DNA from: Zygosaccharomyces rouxii
Taxonomy: Eukaryota; Ascomycota; Saccharomycetes; Saccharomycetales; Saccharomycetaceae
Assembly (NCBI RefSeq): GCF_000026365.1
Contig: NC_012996.1
Span: 1-64,000, forward strand
Reading direction: 5' to 3'
DNA: 64,000 nt
Within the stretch, counting starts at the first letter, position 1. Every line of letters starts with the position of its first letter. The notes beneath the pieces are model-generated. The model ran no database searches. It was given only the letters and a program-made list of their open reading frames with translations, and was not told the origin of the DNA. Positions 30,608 through 38,487 of the stretch are shown here, one piece after another. The translations under genes and the position numbers were made by a program.

Positions 30608-31807
30608 TTAATTAACATCGGCCACAACTCTTGACCAGTTGCCGTGTACTTCCTTACCATATTGAATAGCAGCGATCCAATTGGCAACGTCCTTTGTCAA
30701 CTCACCACTTTGTTCACCTGGCAAAAGTGGAACTTGGATATCTTCATCTTGCCATCCAATTTCTTTGATTGGCGAGACGACAGCAGCGGTACCTGAACCG
30801 AATGCTTCCACCAATTCACCCTTCTTGGATCTTTCGGAAACTTCGTAAATAGTGTAATATCTTTCATTAACTTCCCATTCCTTTGGATCCAATCTCTCTC
30901 TTGCCAATGATAGGACAGAGTCTCTAGTAACACCTTCCAAGATAGTACCGTCCAATGGAGCTGTCACTAATTCTTTCTTACCAGTCTTAGAATCCTTGAA
31001 CACAAAGAAGACGTTCATGGTTCCCACTTCAGTGATGTTTTTCTCAGGGCCAAATAACCACAAGTTTTGTTGGTAACCCTTGTCAGCAGCTTGCAATTGA
31101 GGCAAGATACATGGGGCATAGTTTGCACCCAACTTCTTGTCACCGACACCACCTGGCCAAGCTCTGGTAGCAAAATCAGTTGCCAATAACTTAACTGCCT
31201 TGAAACCTGTCTTGTAGTATGGACCCACAGGAGAGGTGATAACATACAATAGAGCTCTGTCAGGATAGCCCACACCAAGACCATCAGTAGTACCAATCAT
31301 GGTAGGTCTGATGTAAAGGGAATAACCTTGGCCTTCTGGCACCAAATGTTTATCTTCTTCGATCAATTTACCGATCAACTTGATCAATTCGTCGGAGTCA
31401 AAAGTTGGCAAGCAAATTCTAGCAGCACTCTTGTTCATACGTTCCATGTTCTTATCAGGTCTGAACATGGTAATTTTACCATCTTTGGTTCTGTAGGCCT
31501 TTAGACCTTCAAATAATTCAAATGCATAGTGGAAAACACAACTTGCAGGATCTAAAGTGATGGGGCCATATGGCTTGATAACAGGAGCATCCCATCCTTT
31601 CTCCATAGTCCATTCAATGGACAACATGTGGTCAGTGAATGTCTTACCAAAGACCAACTGATCGTTGGGCTTTGGTTGAGACTTTTGTGAGACTCTTGTC
31701 ACTTGCAATTTGCTTGCGTCTAATTTACTGGTACTCATGTTTCTTTGGTTCAGTATCTTCCAGAGACCTTTACTAAAGTTACTATTACTACTTAGTCTCT
31801 TTAACAT
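30608..31807 (-). CDS. BAT1: Branched-chain amino acid aminotransferase
   Basis: This PLP enzyme interconverts leucine, isoleucine and valine with their 2-oxo acids, the last step of synthesis and first of catabolism (Ehrlich pathway). The 399-residue protein is close to S. cerevisiae Bat1 (393). The PLP lysine is Lys225 in GVGDKKLGANYAP, and LWLFGPEKNITEVGTMNVFF and GTILEGVTRDSVL are conserved. The N-terminus MLKRLSSNSNFSKGLWKILN is basic and hydroxylated, like a mitochondrial presequence. A second ATG at codon 24 (31736-31738, MSTSKLDASK) would give a cytosolic form starting like Bat2. A non-duplicated yeast needs both forms from one gene, so dual starts are plausible. Leu3 and Gcn4 sites lie about 410-430 bp upstream. 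Confidence 0.95.
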   Translation of the reverse strand: MLKRLSSNSNFSKGLWKILNQRNMSTSKLDASKLQVTRVSQKSQPKPNDQLVFGKTFTDHMLSIEWTMEKGWDAPVIKPYGPITLDPASCVFHYAFELFEGLKAYRTKDGKITMFRPDKNMERMNKSAARICLPTFDSDELIKLIGKLIEEDKHLVPEGQGYSLYIRPTMIGTTDGLGVGYPDRALLYVITSPVGPYYKTGFKAVKLLATDFATRAWPGGVGDKKLGANYAPCILPQLQAADKGYQQNLWLFGPEKNITEVGTMNVFFVFKDSKTGKKELVTAPLDGTILEGVTRDSVLSLARERLDPKEWEVNERYYTIYEVSERSKKGELVEAFGSGTAAVVSPIKEIGWQDEDIQVPLLPGEQSGELTKDVANWIAAIQYGKEVHGNWSRVVADVN

Positions 31808-32217
31808 ATAAAATTACTATACTGCAGTTTCTCCCAAGGATTTAATGCTTAAGTACCTCGAGACCGTTTTTTTCGTTTTTTTTCACCTGCTTCTTATGAA
31901 TCATAGAGTGATGAGAATGACAAGAATAAGAGGAATGACAAAATTATCAAGACAACGCAAGATTGAACAACTTCGAAGGCAAATGGTGTCGACTACGAAA
32001 TTTTTCGAAGCCATTTAGCCCCCTCCCTCTGCTTCTTTGACCTATATAGAGTATATACGTACTACGAATTTACGGCTCTTATTGTCTGTATGGGCATTAC
32101 CAAAGGCACCGACGTTTACTACCGCAATAAGCATCAGCTCTAACTAATCGAGTGGTATGGTGACTGACTGTACCTGTGTTGAGTGCTGAGATGTTTTGTT
32201 TCTCGATCGGTTCAGGA

Positions 32218-32227
32218 CCGGTACCGG
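32218..32227. promoter_or_regulatory. Leu3-type site CCGGTACCGG
   Basis: CCGGTACCGG is a perfect match to the Leu3 consensus CCGGNNCCGG. Leu3 controls branched-chain amino acid genes, including BAT1, in response to alpha-isopropylmalate. The site is about 411 bp upstream of the aminotransferase ATG and about 95 bp upstream of the FAU1 ATG. Confidence 0.8.
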
Positions 32228-32229
32228 CG

Positions 32230-32238
32230 ATGAGTCAT
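32230..32238. promoter_or_regulatory. Gcn4 site ATGAGTCAT
   Basis: ATGAGTCAT is the full palindromic Gcn4/AP-1 site. It lies two bases after the Leu3 site, on the same DNA face within one turn. Gcn4 activates amino acid biosynthesis during starvation, so the pair forms a composite element for branched-chain amino acid control, possibly also acting on FAU1. Confidence 0.8.
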
Positions 32239-32321
32239 GAGATGGATTATAGCAGGCTAAATCATATCTAGCCCATTTTATCTCATCTTGTTCCATCGAT
32301 GGCAGTATTGTGGGAAGAATT

Positions 32322-32969
32322 ATGAGCAAGAAGGCAGTTAGATTGGCGGTCAAGGAGGCTCTTCATAAAGTTACATCCAAGGAGGTTGAAATTCAATCTC
32401 GTTGTATAGCTTCAGCCCTCAGACCACTGTTGGAATCACATCACGATGTAGCTTGCTATATGAGCATGGATCAAGGTGAGATTGACACGAGCTATTTGAT
32501 GGAATGGTTATTTGAACAAGGCAAGAAAGTATATTTACCAAGATGCACTTCCACTACCAAAACTGGACAAGTACCATTGAGGGCAGTGGGTGCCTCCGGC
32601 GGACATCCTCATCTTACATTCCATTCGATGGATTCTTGGGAGAAAGTAAAATTGTTGGAACCCAGAGGTAAATATAATTTGAGGGAGCCTGAAGCTGAGT
32701 CACCAGCGCCATTACCACCTCGTTTAGATGTTATGTTAGTACCCGGACTAGCGTTTGATCCCAGCAGAGGGACGAGGTTGGGCCATGGTGCTGGTTATTA
32801 CGACGACTTCTTTCAAAGATATCAATTACAGCATAAAGGTGAAAAGCCATTACTTGTGGGACTTGCGCTTATAGAACAACTACGTGGATCCATACCAACA
32901 GATTCTCACGATTGGACTATGGATTGTATTGTAAGCGGTGATGGTAAAGTACAATGGATAACTAATTAA
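32322..32969 (+). CDS. FAU1: 5-formyltetrahydrofolate cyclo-ligase
   Basis: The enzyme converts 5-formyl-THF to 5,10-methenyl-THF with ATP, returning folate to the one-carbon pool. The 215-residue protein matches S. cerevisiae Fau1/YER183C (211). Seen motifs are VACYMSMDQGEIDT (substrate region), VYLPRCT, the nucleotide loop VPGLAFDPSRGTRLGHGAGYYD (core RLGHGAGYYDDFF) and PLLVGLALIEQ. The frame is open upstream, but the first ATG (32322-32324, MSKKAVRLAV) fits the family. It converges with the FMP10 gene: the stops are only 12 bp apart, so their 3' UTRs must overlap. Confidence 0.94.
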   Translation: MSKKAVRLAVKEALHKVTSKEVEIQSRCIASALRPLLESHHDVACYMSMDQGEIDTSYLMEWLFEQGKKVYLPRCTSTTKTGQVPLRAVGASGGHPHLTFHSMDSWEKVKLLEPRGKYNLREPEAESPAPLPPRLDVMLVPGLAFDPSRGTRLGHGAGYYDDFFQRYQLQHKGEKPLLVGLALIEQLRGSIPTDSHDWTMDCIVSGDGKVQWITN

Positions 32970-32981
32970 ATAATGGTCGGT

Positions 32982-33701
32982 CTACGTAGAAAATGTACCC
33001 TTACCACTGATGAGAGTTGTATTGCCAGTTTGATCCATTATTTGAGCATGTAGTTTAGTATTCTTGCCGAATTCTTCCACTTTCGTCGTTCTCACAATGA
33101 CGAATTGATTGGCAAATGTGGGCATTTTGTATGATAAAGCAAGTTCTTTGGTCTTTTCACCAGGCTTGGCCCTTATAATCTTGACTGCCTCTCGCATCAG
33201 ATCTTCCAAGACAGTGGCAAGAATACCACCATGAACAATAAAGGGGTACCCAGTTAATTTCATTCCCAAATGGTAGATACCCACTGTTTCCTTGGTTAAT
33301 GGATTGTAATAAAATCTAGGCGATATAGCTATTCCACCAGGCGTATCCAACGTATGAGCCACTAATAAATCCTCTTCACGTCTATTGGGGAAAACTTCTG
33401 TAAAACCAGTTTGCTTTAACTGTTTAACAACTGATAAATTCTCACACCTCTGGGTCAATTCCAATTTGTAGTTATCAACTTCTGGAGATCCCTGTGGCAA
33501 CTTGTCATATTTCCAGAACGCTAGGAAATCAGTCAATGTCATATGTTGTGTGATCAATAACCCAGTAATAAAACTTGTCCCAAAGATGGTCCACGGTACC
33601 CATTTTCTTTGTTTGGGTTTTGGTCTTACTGTAAAACTAGCAGGGCCCTTAGAATATGTATAGCATCTTTTGAAAGTATTAGTTGCCAACCGTCTAAACA
33701 T
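32982..33701 (-). CDS. FMP10: Mitochondrial FMP10-like hotdog-fold protein
   Basis: The 239-residue protein matches S. cerevisiae Fmp10/YER182W (244). It has a basic presequence (MFRRLATNTFKRCYTYSKG), a WVPWTIFGTSFITGLLIT membrane segment at about residues 34-51 and a C-terminal thioesterase-like hotdog domain with VHGGILATVLEDLM. In hotdog thioesterases the HGG loop and the following acidic residue form the active site, so acyl-CoA hydrolysis at the inner mitochondrial membrane is possible, but the S. cerevisiae protein has no proven activity. The start is the first ATG. The gene is divergent from SET5 with a 180-bp promoter region. Confidence 0.9.
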   Translation of the reverse strand: MFRRLATNTFKRCYTYSKGPASFTVRPKPKQRKWVPWTIFGTSFITGLLITQHMTLTDFLAFWKYDKLPQGSPEVDNYKLELTQRCENLSVVKQLKQTGFTEVFPNRREEDLLVAHTLDTPGGIAISPRFYYNPLTKETVGIYHLGMKLTGYPFIVHGGILATVLEDLMREAVKIIRAKPGEKTKELALSYKMPTFANQFVIVRTTKVEEFGKNTKLHAQIMDQTGNTTLISGKGTFST

Positions 33702-33881
33702 TGTTGTAAGAAGAATATTCAGCTTCTTTTGTATTGGATTTGTATACCTTTTACGAGTACATTTCTATAAAAGTCACCTTAACATGAAAGCCTTTCTTTA
33801 AATCAAAAGTTCTTCCTTGATAACAGGAACAAGAAGAACAGTGAAAAGTAAGAGTCTCTCGAACTATCTGAAGATCAATTA

Positions 33882-35339
33882 ATGCACTTGCAAATTCAAA
33901 CTTTGTCATTGAATGATGATAGTGGATCTCTACCTGCAGCAAGTATAGTGCCAAGTAATCAGCAGGTATGTGATAGCATTCTATTGCTGTGGAGGGAAGA
34001 GCCTGCAAGTGAAGACTATAATTTAGAAGAATTGTTAAAAGTGGTCAAGGAGAGGCACAGTGAGTGGAAATTATCAGTAGAGTCACTAAGAAAGCTTTTA
34101 CAGAGCCATAGCTTATATGCTACCGATGAGAAGAGTTTACAAATCTATAGTGATAAAGTGCGAATGCCAGAAATGGCTGAAGGGGAGGTCAAATTACCTC
34201 GAAGCGTTAGGATAGGAGCCTGTTCTGGAGATAAGCAAAGAGGCCTTTTTGCTACTAATGCTTTAAAAGCTGGTGATATGATTTTTGAGGACTTACCACT
34301 GGTAGTAGTACCGCCCATGGATAAATTGGTTCTTATGCAATCTGGGAAAGCATGTCCATTGTGTGGATCTTCGGTCAGTCATAGTCAACATACGATTATC
34401 ATGAATGGCCTTGATTGTGGTGAATGCGGTGCCGTTTGGTGTAGTAAGAACTGTAAGAAGAATGATTTGACCCATACAAGTTTAAGGCACACAAGGAGTA
34501 GATGTAGGCAGATAAATTTAAATGGCTGGAAAAAATACGAAAGTTTTTGTAAACAATACGTATTCGTGGCAGCCTACTCAATTGGTATTATCTATGCCTC
34601 TATGATTCTCGACAAGAATGGCAAAAATGGGGTCCATCCCAAATTTCAATTATTGGCAGATGTTTCACAACGTATAAGGAAGGATTCGAGTGATTCAACA
34701 AATTTAGGTGGTACTTTAGATGCCTCTAGTGGTGCGTTCACCTCAGATGATCCTGAACCCATGTGGACTCAAGCCTTAGATTTGTTTAAAGAGGCCTTCC
34801 CCGAATTAGATGATATGGACATGGAAGCTTATTTGAACTGCATTGGTAAGTTCAATATAAACCAGGTATCAGGTCAAATCTTTCCAGTTTATTCGTTCAT
34901 TAACCACGATTGTGAGCCAAACGTTCGTTACGAGATTGATGATAAATTGAGGTTAAAGCTTTACGCGAGGAAACATATTAAGAAGGGTGAAGAACTATTG
35001 ACCACGTACGTAAATCCTCTTCATGGTGTCAAATTGAGAAGAAGAGAGTTACGAGTTAATTGGGGGTTTTTATGCCATTGTGATCGTTGTAATCGAGAAT
35101 TGACAAAGAGAAAAGAAAAATTGACTTCACCCACACCGTCTGCTCACCATTCACCTGCAAACAGTTTTAGTGATAAAAATCGTAGAAAATCTTCCATGAG
35201 AAATGCAAGACCTGATTTACACGAACTTTTAAAAAATGGTCAAGAATTTGATTTAGAAATTCCAGATAATCTGGAAACACATCATAGAAAAACATCTGTT
35301 AGATTCGATAATAATGTTTCAGTTGCGGTAGATGAATAA
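33882..35339 (+). CDS. SET5: Histone H4 lysine methyltransferase Set5
   Basis: Set5 monomethylates H4 at Lys5, Lys8 and Lys12 in S. cerevisiae. The 485-residue protein (526 in S. cerevisiae) has an N-terminal region with a helical SET5-specific domain. A split SET domain runs from about residue 110 (GDKQRGLFATNALKAGD) to 400, interrupted by a MYND-like cysteine insertion (CPLCGSS...CGECGAVWCSKNCKKND). The catalytic NHDCEPNVRYE and LTTYVNP motifs and the post-SET cysteines FLCHCDRCNREL follow. The C-terminal KSSMRNARPDLHELLKNGQ and KTSVRFDNNVSVAVDE are conserved to the last residues. A fragment of this gene survives at 2111-2212. Confidence 0.95.
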   Translation: MHLQIQTLSLNDDSGSLPAASIVPSNQQVCDSILLLWREEPASEDYNLEELLKVVKERHSEWKLSVESLRKLLQSHSLYATDEKSLQIYSDKVRMPEMAEGEVKLPRSVRIGACSGDKQRGLFATNALKAGDMIFEDLPLVVVPPMDKLVLMQSGKACPLCGSSVSHSQHTIIMNGLDCGECGAVWCSKNCKKNDLTHTSLRHTRSRCRQINLNGWKKYESFCKQYVFVAAYSIGIIYASMILDKNGKNGVHPKFQLLADVSQRIRKDSSDSTNLGGTLDASSGAFTSDDPEPMWTQALDLFKEAFPELDDMDMEAYLNCIGKFNINQVSGQIFPVYSFINHDCEPNVRYEIDDKLRLKLYARKHIKKGEELLTTYVNPLHGVKLRRRELRVNWGFLCHCDRCNRELTKRKEKLTSPTPSAHHSPANSFSDKNRRKSSMRNARPDLHELLKNGQEFDLEIPDNLETHHRKTSVRFDNNVSVAVDE

Positions 35340-35792
35340 TTGCTCGTGGGGAAAGCAATGGTAAATTCATAGATAAAATATATATATAGTTCTGGTTTTA
35401 ATGTTTCTGATGCACTTTTATGATATCATTTTGTTTCATCGTATTTTCACACGTTGATATTAAATCTTGCACTTCTTTTACACAACAACTCTAATTTATA
35501 TGAAAAGTTTACATTTCTGATTTTTTTTTTTTTTTTTTTTTTTTCTTTTTCTCTTTTTTTAATACCATTATCACTCTCCAGGTAGAACCAACTTCTCTAT
35601 ATACCAAAAACCTTCGTTTTTTTTTTATCTTGTTCTTGAGGGAGGGGGCTAGATGTATCCCTCAAGCTCTTTGCTCCATTTAATACATCATCATCGTCAT
35701 CATCAGCATTATTATTATTAATATTATTAATATTATTATTATTATTATTCGTGTAGTTGTTATTATTATCTTTGTCCCTTGTGCAACAGCCA
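35340..35792. other. Convergent intergenic region with T-run and ATT repeats
   Basis: This 453-bp stretch separates SET5 and SKN7, which converge. It has a run of 24 T (35521-35544) and a CAT/ATT trinucleotide array (about 35686-35750, ATTATTATTA blocks). Both are likely length-variable. TATATATAGT near 35383 may be part of the SET5 3' end signal. Confidence 0.7.
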
Positions 35793-37736
35793 TTATACTC
35801 GTTGCTTCTTCAATAACGGCTCATCATCCACTAACCCTTTAACGTCATGGTCAGATACTGCAGATGATGAATGTCCTGAAGCGGTTGTTGATAGTGGCAC
35901 ACCTCTTCCTGGACCGTGTGCTTGGCCGGATGTTGGTGGCAGTGACTGAGGAGGAACACCGGGAGGATTGGTAGTAGTATCATCCAAGGAACCTTGCATT
36001 TGTGAATGTGATTGTGATCTAGTAAGTAATTCCGGTTGAGAATCTGCTTCTGAAGATGCATAACCATTTCTATCCACACTATGAGGACCGTTGCCATTAC
36101 TATTATCACCGCTATTACTCCCATGATTAACACCACCACCACTATTACCATTTGCAGTACCAGTACCTGTACCATTATCTGCTGTTGAACCGTGATGATG
36201 ATGATGTTCATTTGTTGCATGAGCACGTTGCTCCTGTTGTTTGATCAAAGGTACTCTATCTCTCAAATAACGAATTAACATAGAGTGAAGATCATCCTTG
36301 GTAAATGGTTTTGCTAAAATGTCATTCATCCCATGCTGTAAATAAGTTATTAAATCTTGATCTTCGATGTTCCCCGTCATGGCGATTATCGGTGTATGAA
36401 TATCAAAGCTTCGAACTATTGATGTTGCCGTTGCACCATCTAAATTGGGCATGACAATATCCATTAGGACTAGATCATAACGAAATTTTTCCAAAGTAGA
36501 AATAGCTGCTAGCCCGTCTGTAACCACTTCCACAGTACAACCGTATTTTCTCAGAAATTTGGAGCACAGTTGAATGCAAACAGCATCGTCTTCTACTAAC
36601 AATACGTGAAATCCCTCCCTTAGTACAAAGCTGTCGTAAGTTTCGGGCAATTTGTCACCTTTATCCGTTGTTATTGTAGGCCCATGATTCATATTAGGCA
36701 ATGGTAATTGTAACTCCGCGGCAGCATTAACAGCGTTATGGTTTGATAAAGATGCTGATAACGGTACGGGACCAGGAACCATTGCATTTACAGCACTATT
36801 TAGAGGATCGAATGGCTTATTTTGCATTGGGCTCATACCTGCTGTGGAGTTAGAAGCTGAAGTTGTCGCCTGTGTGGCAGCAGAAGTGGCAGCCTGTGCC
36901 TGTTGTTGGGTTCCTGAATTTTGCTTTAAACGTGGATCTTGATAGATATGGGGCGGCAGCTCAATACCACGATTGTTTAGAACTGAACAAAGAATGTTAA
37001 AATTGTTCATCAGATTATCGTTAACCGTTTTGAAAGTGAAAAGACTTTCGACCACTGTGTTATATTTAGAATTCAATTTTTGAAACTCTAATTTTGCATT
37101 GTAACTTTCCTCCTTAGCAGAATCTAAATCCTTTTGTAAACGATCCACCCTTCTCTTCAAAAGGTTGAACTTATCCTTTGTCACCGCATTCCCCAAGATT
37201 AAATTAGCTCCTGCCCTTTCCTCTGTACCAGTCTGTGTTCCACTATTGGGTTTTAGAAGTACCGTTGAATCATCCAACATTATCTTCTTTTGTACAGTTG
37301 TCTTCCTTTTGATATTATCAAGAGCTTCTTCGTTATGGATGGTAAAATACGGATGTCTGAATTCCCATGATAACTCACCATATTGAGAATTTTGTCTTTC
37401 CTCTGGACTCTTTTTTACTTTGTGGAAATCGTATTTGTTCAACTGTCTAACAAACGATGCAAAATTCGAATGCTTAAAATGGTTGGGTAAGATTTGAGTG
37501 GTAAATTTCCCAGTATCCAGTACCACAAAACTTTCACCTTTCTCCGTCCAACGAACAATATCAGGATATTCACATCTCTCTAAAATTCCAAATAATTTTC
37601 TCACAAAATCATTAGACGGTGCCTTTATAGTATTGTTGTTATTACCATTGTTTTGACTAGCACTATTGACGATCCCCAGGTTTGTAGATGCCGATGTACT
37701 GGGTCGACTGATATCAGTATCGTTACTCAAATTCAT
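35793..37736 (-). CDS. SKN7: Response regulator and HSF-type transcription factor Skn7
   Basis: Skn7 is the nuclear output of the Sln1-Ypd1 phosphorelay and works with Yap1 in oxidative stress. The 647-residue protein has an HSF-type DNA-binding domain at about residues 42-145 (NDFVRKLFGILE, NHFKHSNFASFVRQLNKYDF). A coiled coil follows at about 185-245 (FNLLKRRVDRLQKDLDSAK), then a Gln/Ala-rich linker. The receiver domain spans about 375-500, with phospho-acceptor Asp426 in YDLVLMDIVMPNLDG, acidic pair VEDDA and Lys in ILAKPF. The tail is rich in His, Asn, Gly and Ser. The frame opens 36 codons further upstream, but only the ATG at 37734-37736 (MNLSND) is a standard start. Confidence 0.96.
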   Translation of the reverse strand: MNLSNDTDISRPSTSASTNLGIVNSASQNNGNNNNTIKAPSNDFVRKLFGILERCEYPDIVRWTEKGESFVVLDTGKFTTQILPNHFKHSNFASFVRQLNKYDFHKVKKSPEERQNSQYGELSWEFRHPYFTIHNEEALDNIKRKTTVQKKIMLDDSTVLLKPNSGTQTGTEERAGANLILGNAVTKDKFNLLKRRVDRLQKDLDSAKEESYNAKLEFQKLNSKYNTVVESLFTFKTVNDNLMNNFNILCSVLNNRGIELPPHIYQDPRLKQNSGTQQQAQAATSAATQATTSASNSTAGMSPMQNKPFDPLNSAVNAMVPGPVPLSASLSNHNAVNAAAELQLPLPNMNHGPTITTDKGDKLPETYDSFVLREGFHVLLVEDDAVCIQLCSKFLRKYGCTVEVVTDGLAAISTLEKFRYDLVLMDIVMPNLDGATATSIVRSFDIHTPIIAMTGNIEDQDLITYLQHGMNDILAKPFTKDDLHSMLIRYLRDRVPLIKQQEQRAHATNEHHHHHGSTADNGTGTGTANGNSGGGVNHGSNSGDNSNGNGPHSVDRNGYASSEADSQPELLTRSQSHSQMQGSLDDTTTNPPGVPPQSLPPTSGQAHGPGRGVPLSTTASGHSSSAVSDHDVKGLVDDEPLLKKQRV

Positions 37737-38487
37737 CGTTCCACCGCCCTCCTCCTTAACCACTCCTCTATAGTTCCAGTTTCCAAATGACAAAACGTGA
37801 TGGATAAGGGGAAAACTTTGTCGAATAAATAAGCTGAAGAACAAAAATCGAAACCACTTTTCAAAGATTCGATTTTTATCTTTCTTCCCGTCTTCCGCAC
37901 AGATATATATACTCTCTTTTCCTTAATAGCTAAGACCAAATCGAAAGAGAACAACAAGGAGAATACTCTTTTTTCTCTTTTTTTTCTGTCGATCCTAAAT
38001 CTCGTAGAACAGATGCTACCAAAGTCTTTTAAACTGATGTTAAAACCGATTTAACCACTCCCAAACGACGTTATAGTTTAAATGTCTTTGTTTCCTTCTC
38101 ACTTTGTTCGATCTTTCGAATGTACGTTATGTTTAATGGTGGTTCAAACGGCTCCACAAACTACGCCTTCAGGTTTCGCACTTCAGTGATCGCGGCGGAA
38201 AAAAAAATATTGAAAAATGGAAAAAAAATATTAATAATAATAGTAGTAATAACAATAATAATAACAATAATAATAAACAATAGTCTGCAAAAGGGTCTCC
38301 GCCATATTTACGTATGTGCACTATGAATCGTTTGATTCTGCACGTCGGAACTGTATAGGATTAGTACGTTTAAATCAAATATTATGTACCTTGAAAAATT
38401 ACAATAAGATATGTATATAATACGGTATATTATAGTATAATATTAAGTGATAAGGAAAAAATTTGGTGTAGTTTTGGTGGAATTCGA
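37737..38487. other. SKN7 upstream / SCH9 downstream region
   Basis: The 750 bp between SCH9 and SKN7, both on the minus strand, hold the SKN7 promoter and the SCH9 3' region. AAT/AAC trinucleotide iterations lie at about 38230-38280. TATATATACTC near 37903-37913 is a possible SKN7 TATA box (about 170 bp upstream of the ATG). Confidence 0.5.

Larger units (their letters stand above)
31808..32321. promoter_or_regulatory. Divergent BAT1/FAU1 promoter region
   Basis: 514 bases separate the two divergent starts. The strongest signals are the Leu3 and Gcn4 sites listed separately, close to the FAU1 side. T-rich and A-rich tracts lie near 31867-31882. No gene is visible. Confidence 0.5.

Noticed and set aside
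35831..36226. 131-codon frame on the minus strand inside SKN7
   Set aside because: Out-of-frame reading of the SKN7 His/Asn/Gly-rich tail.
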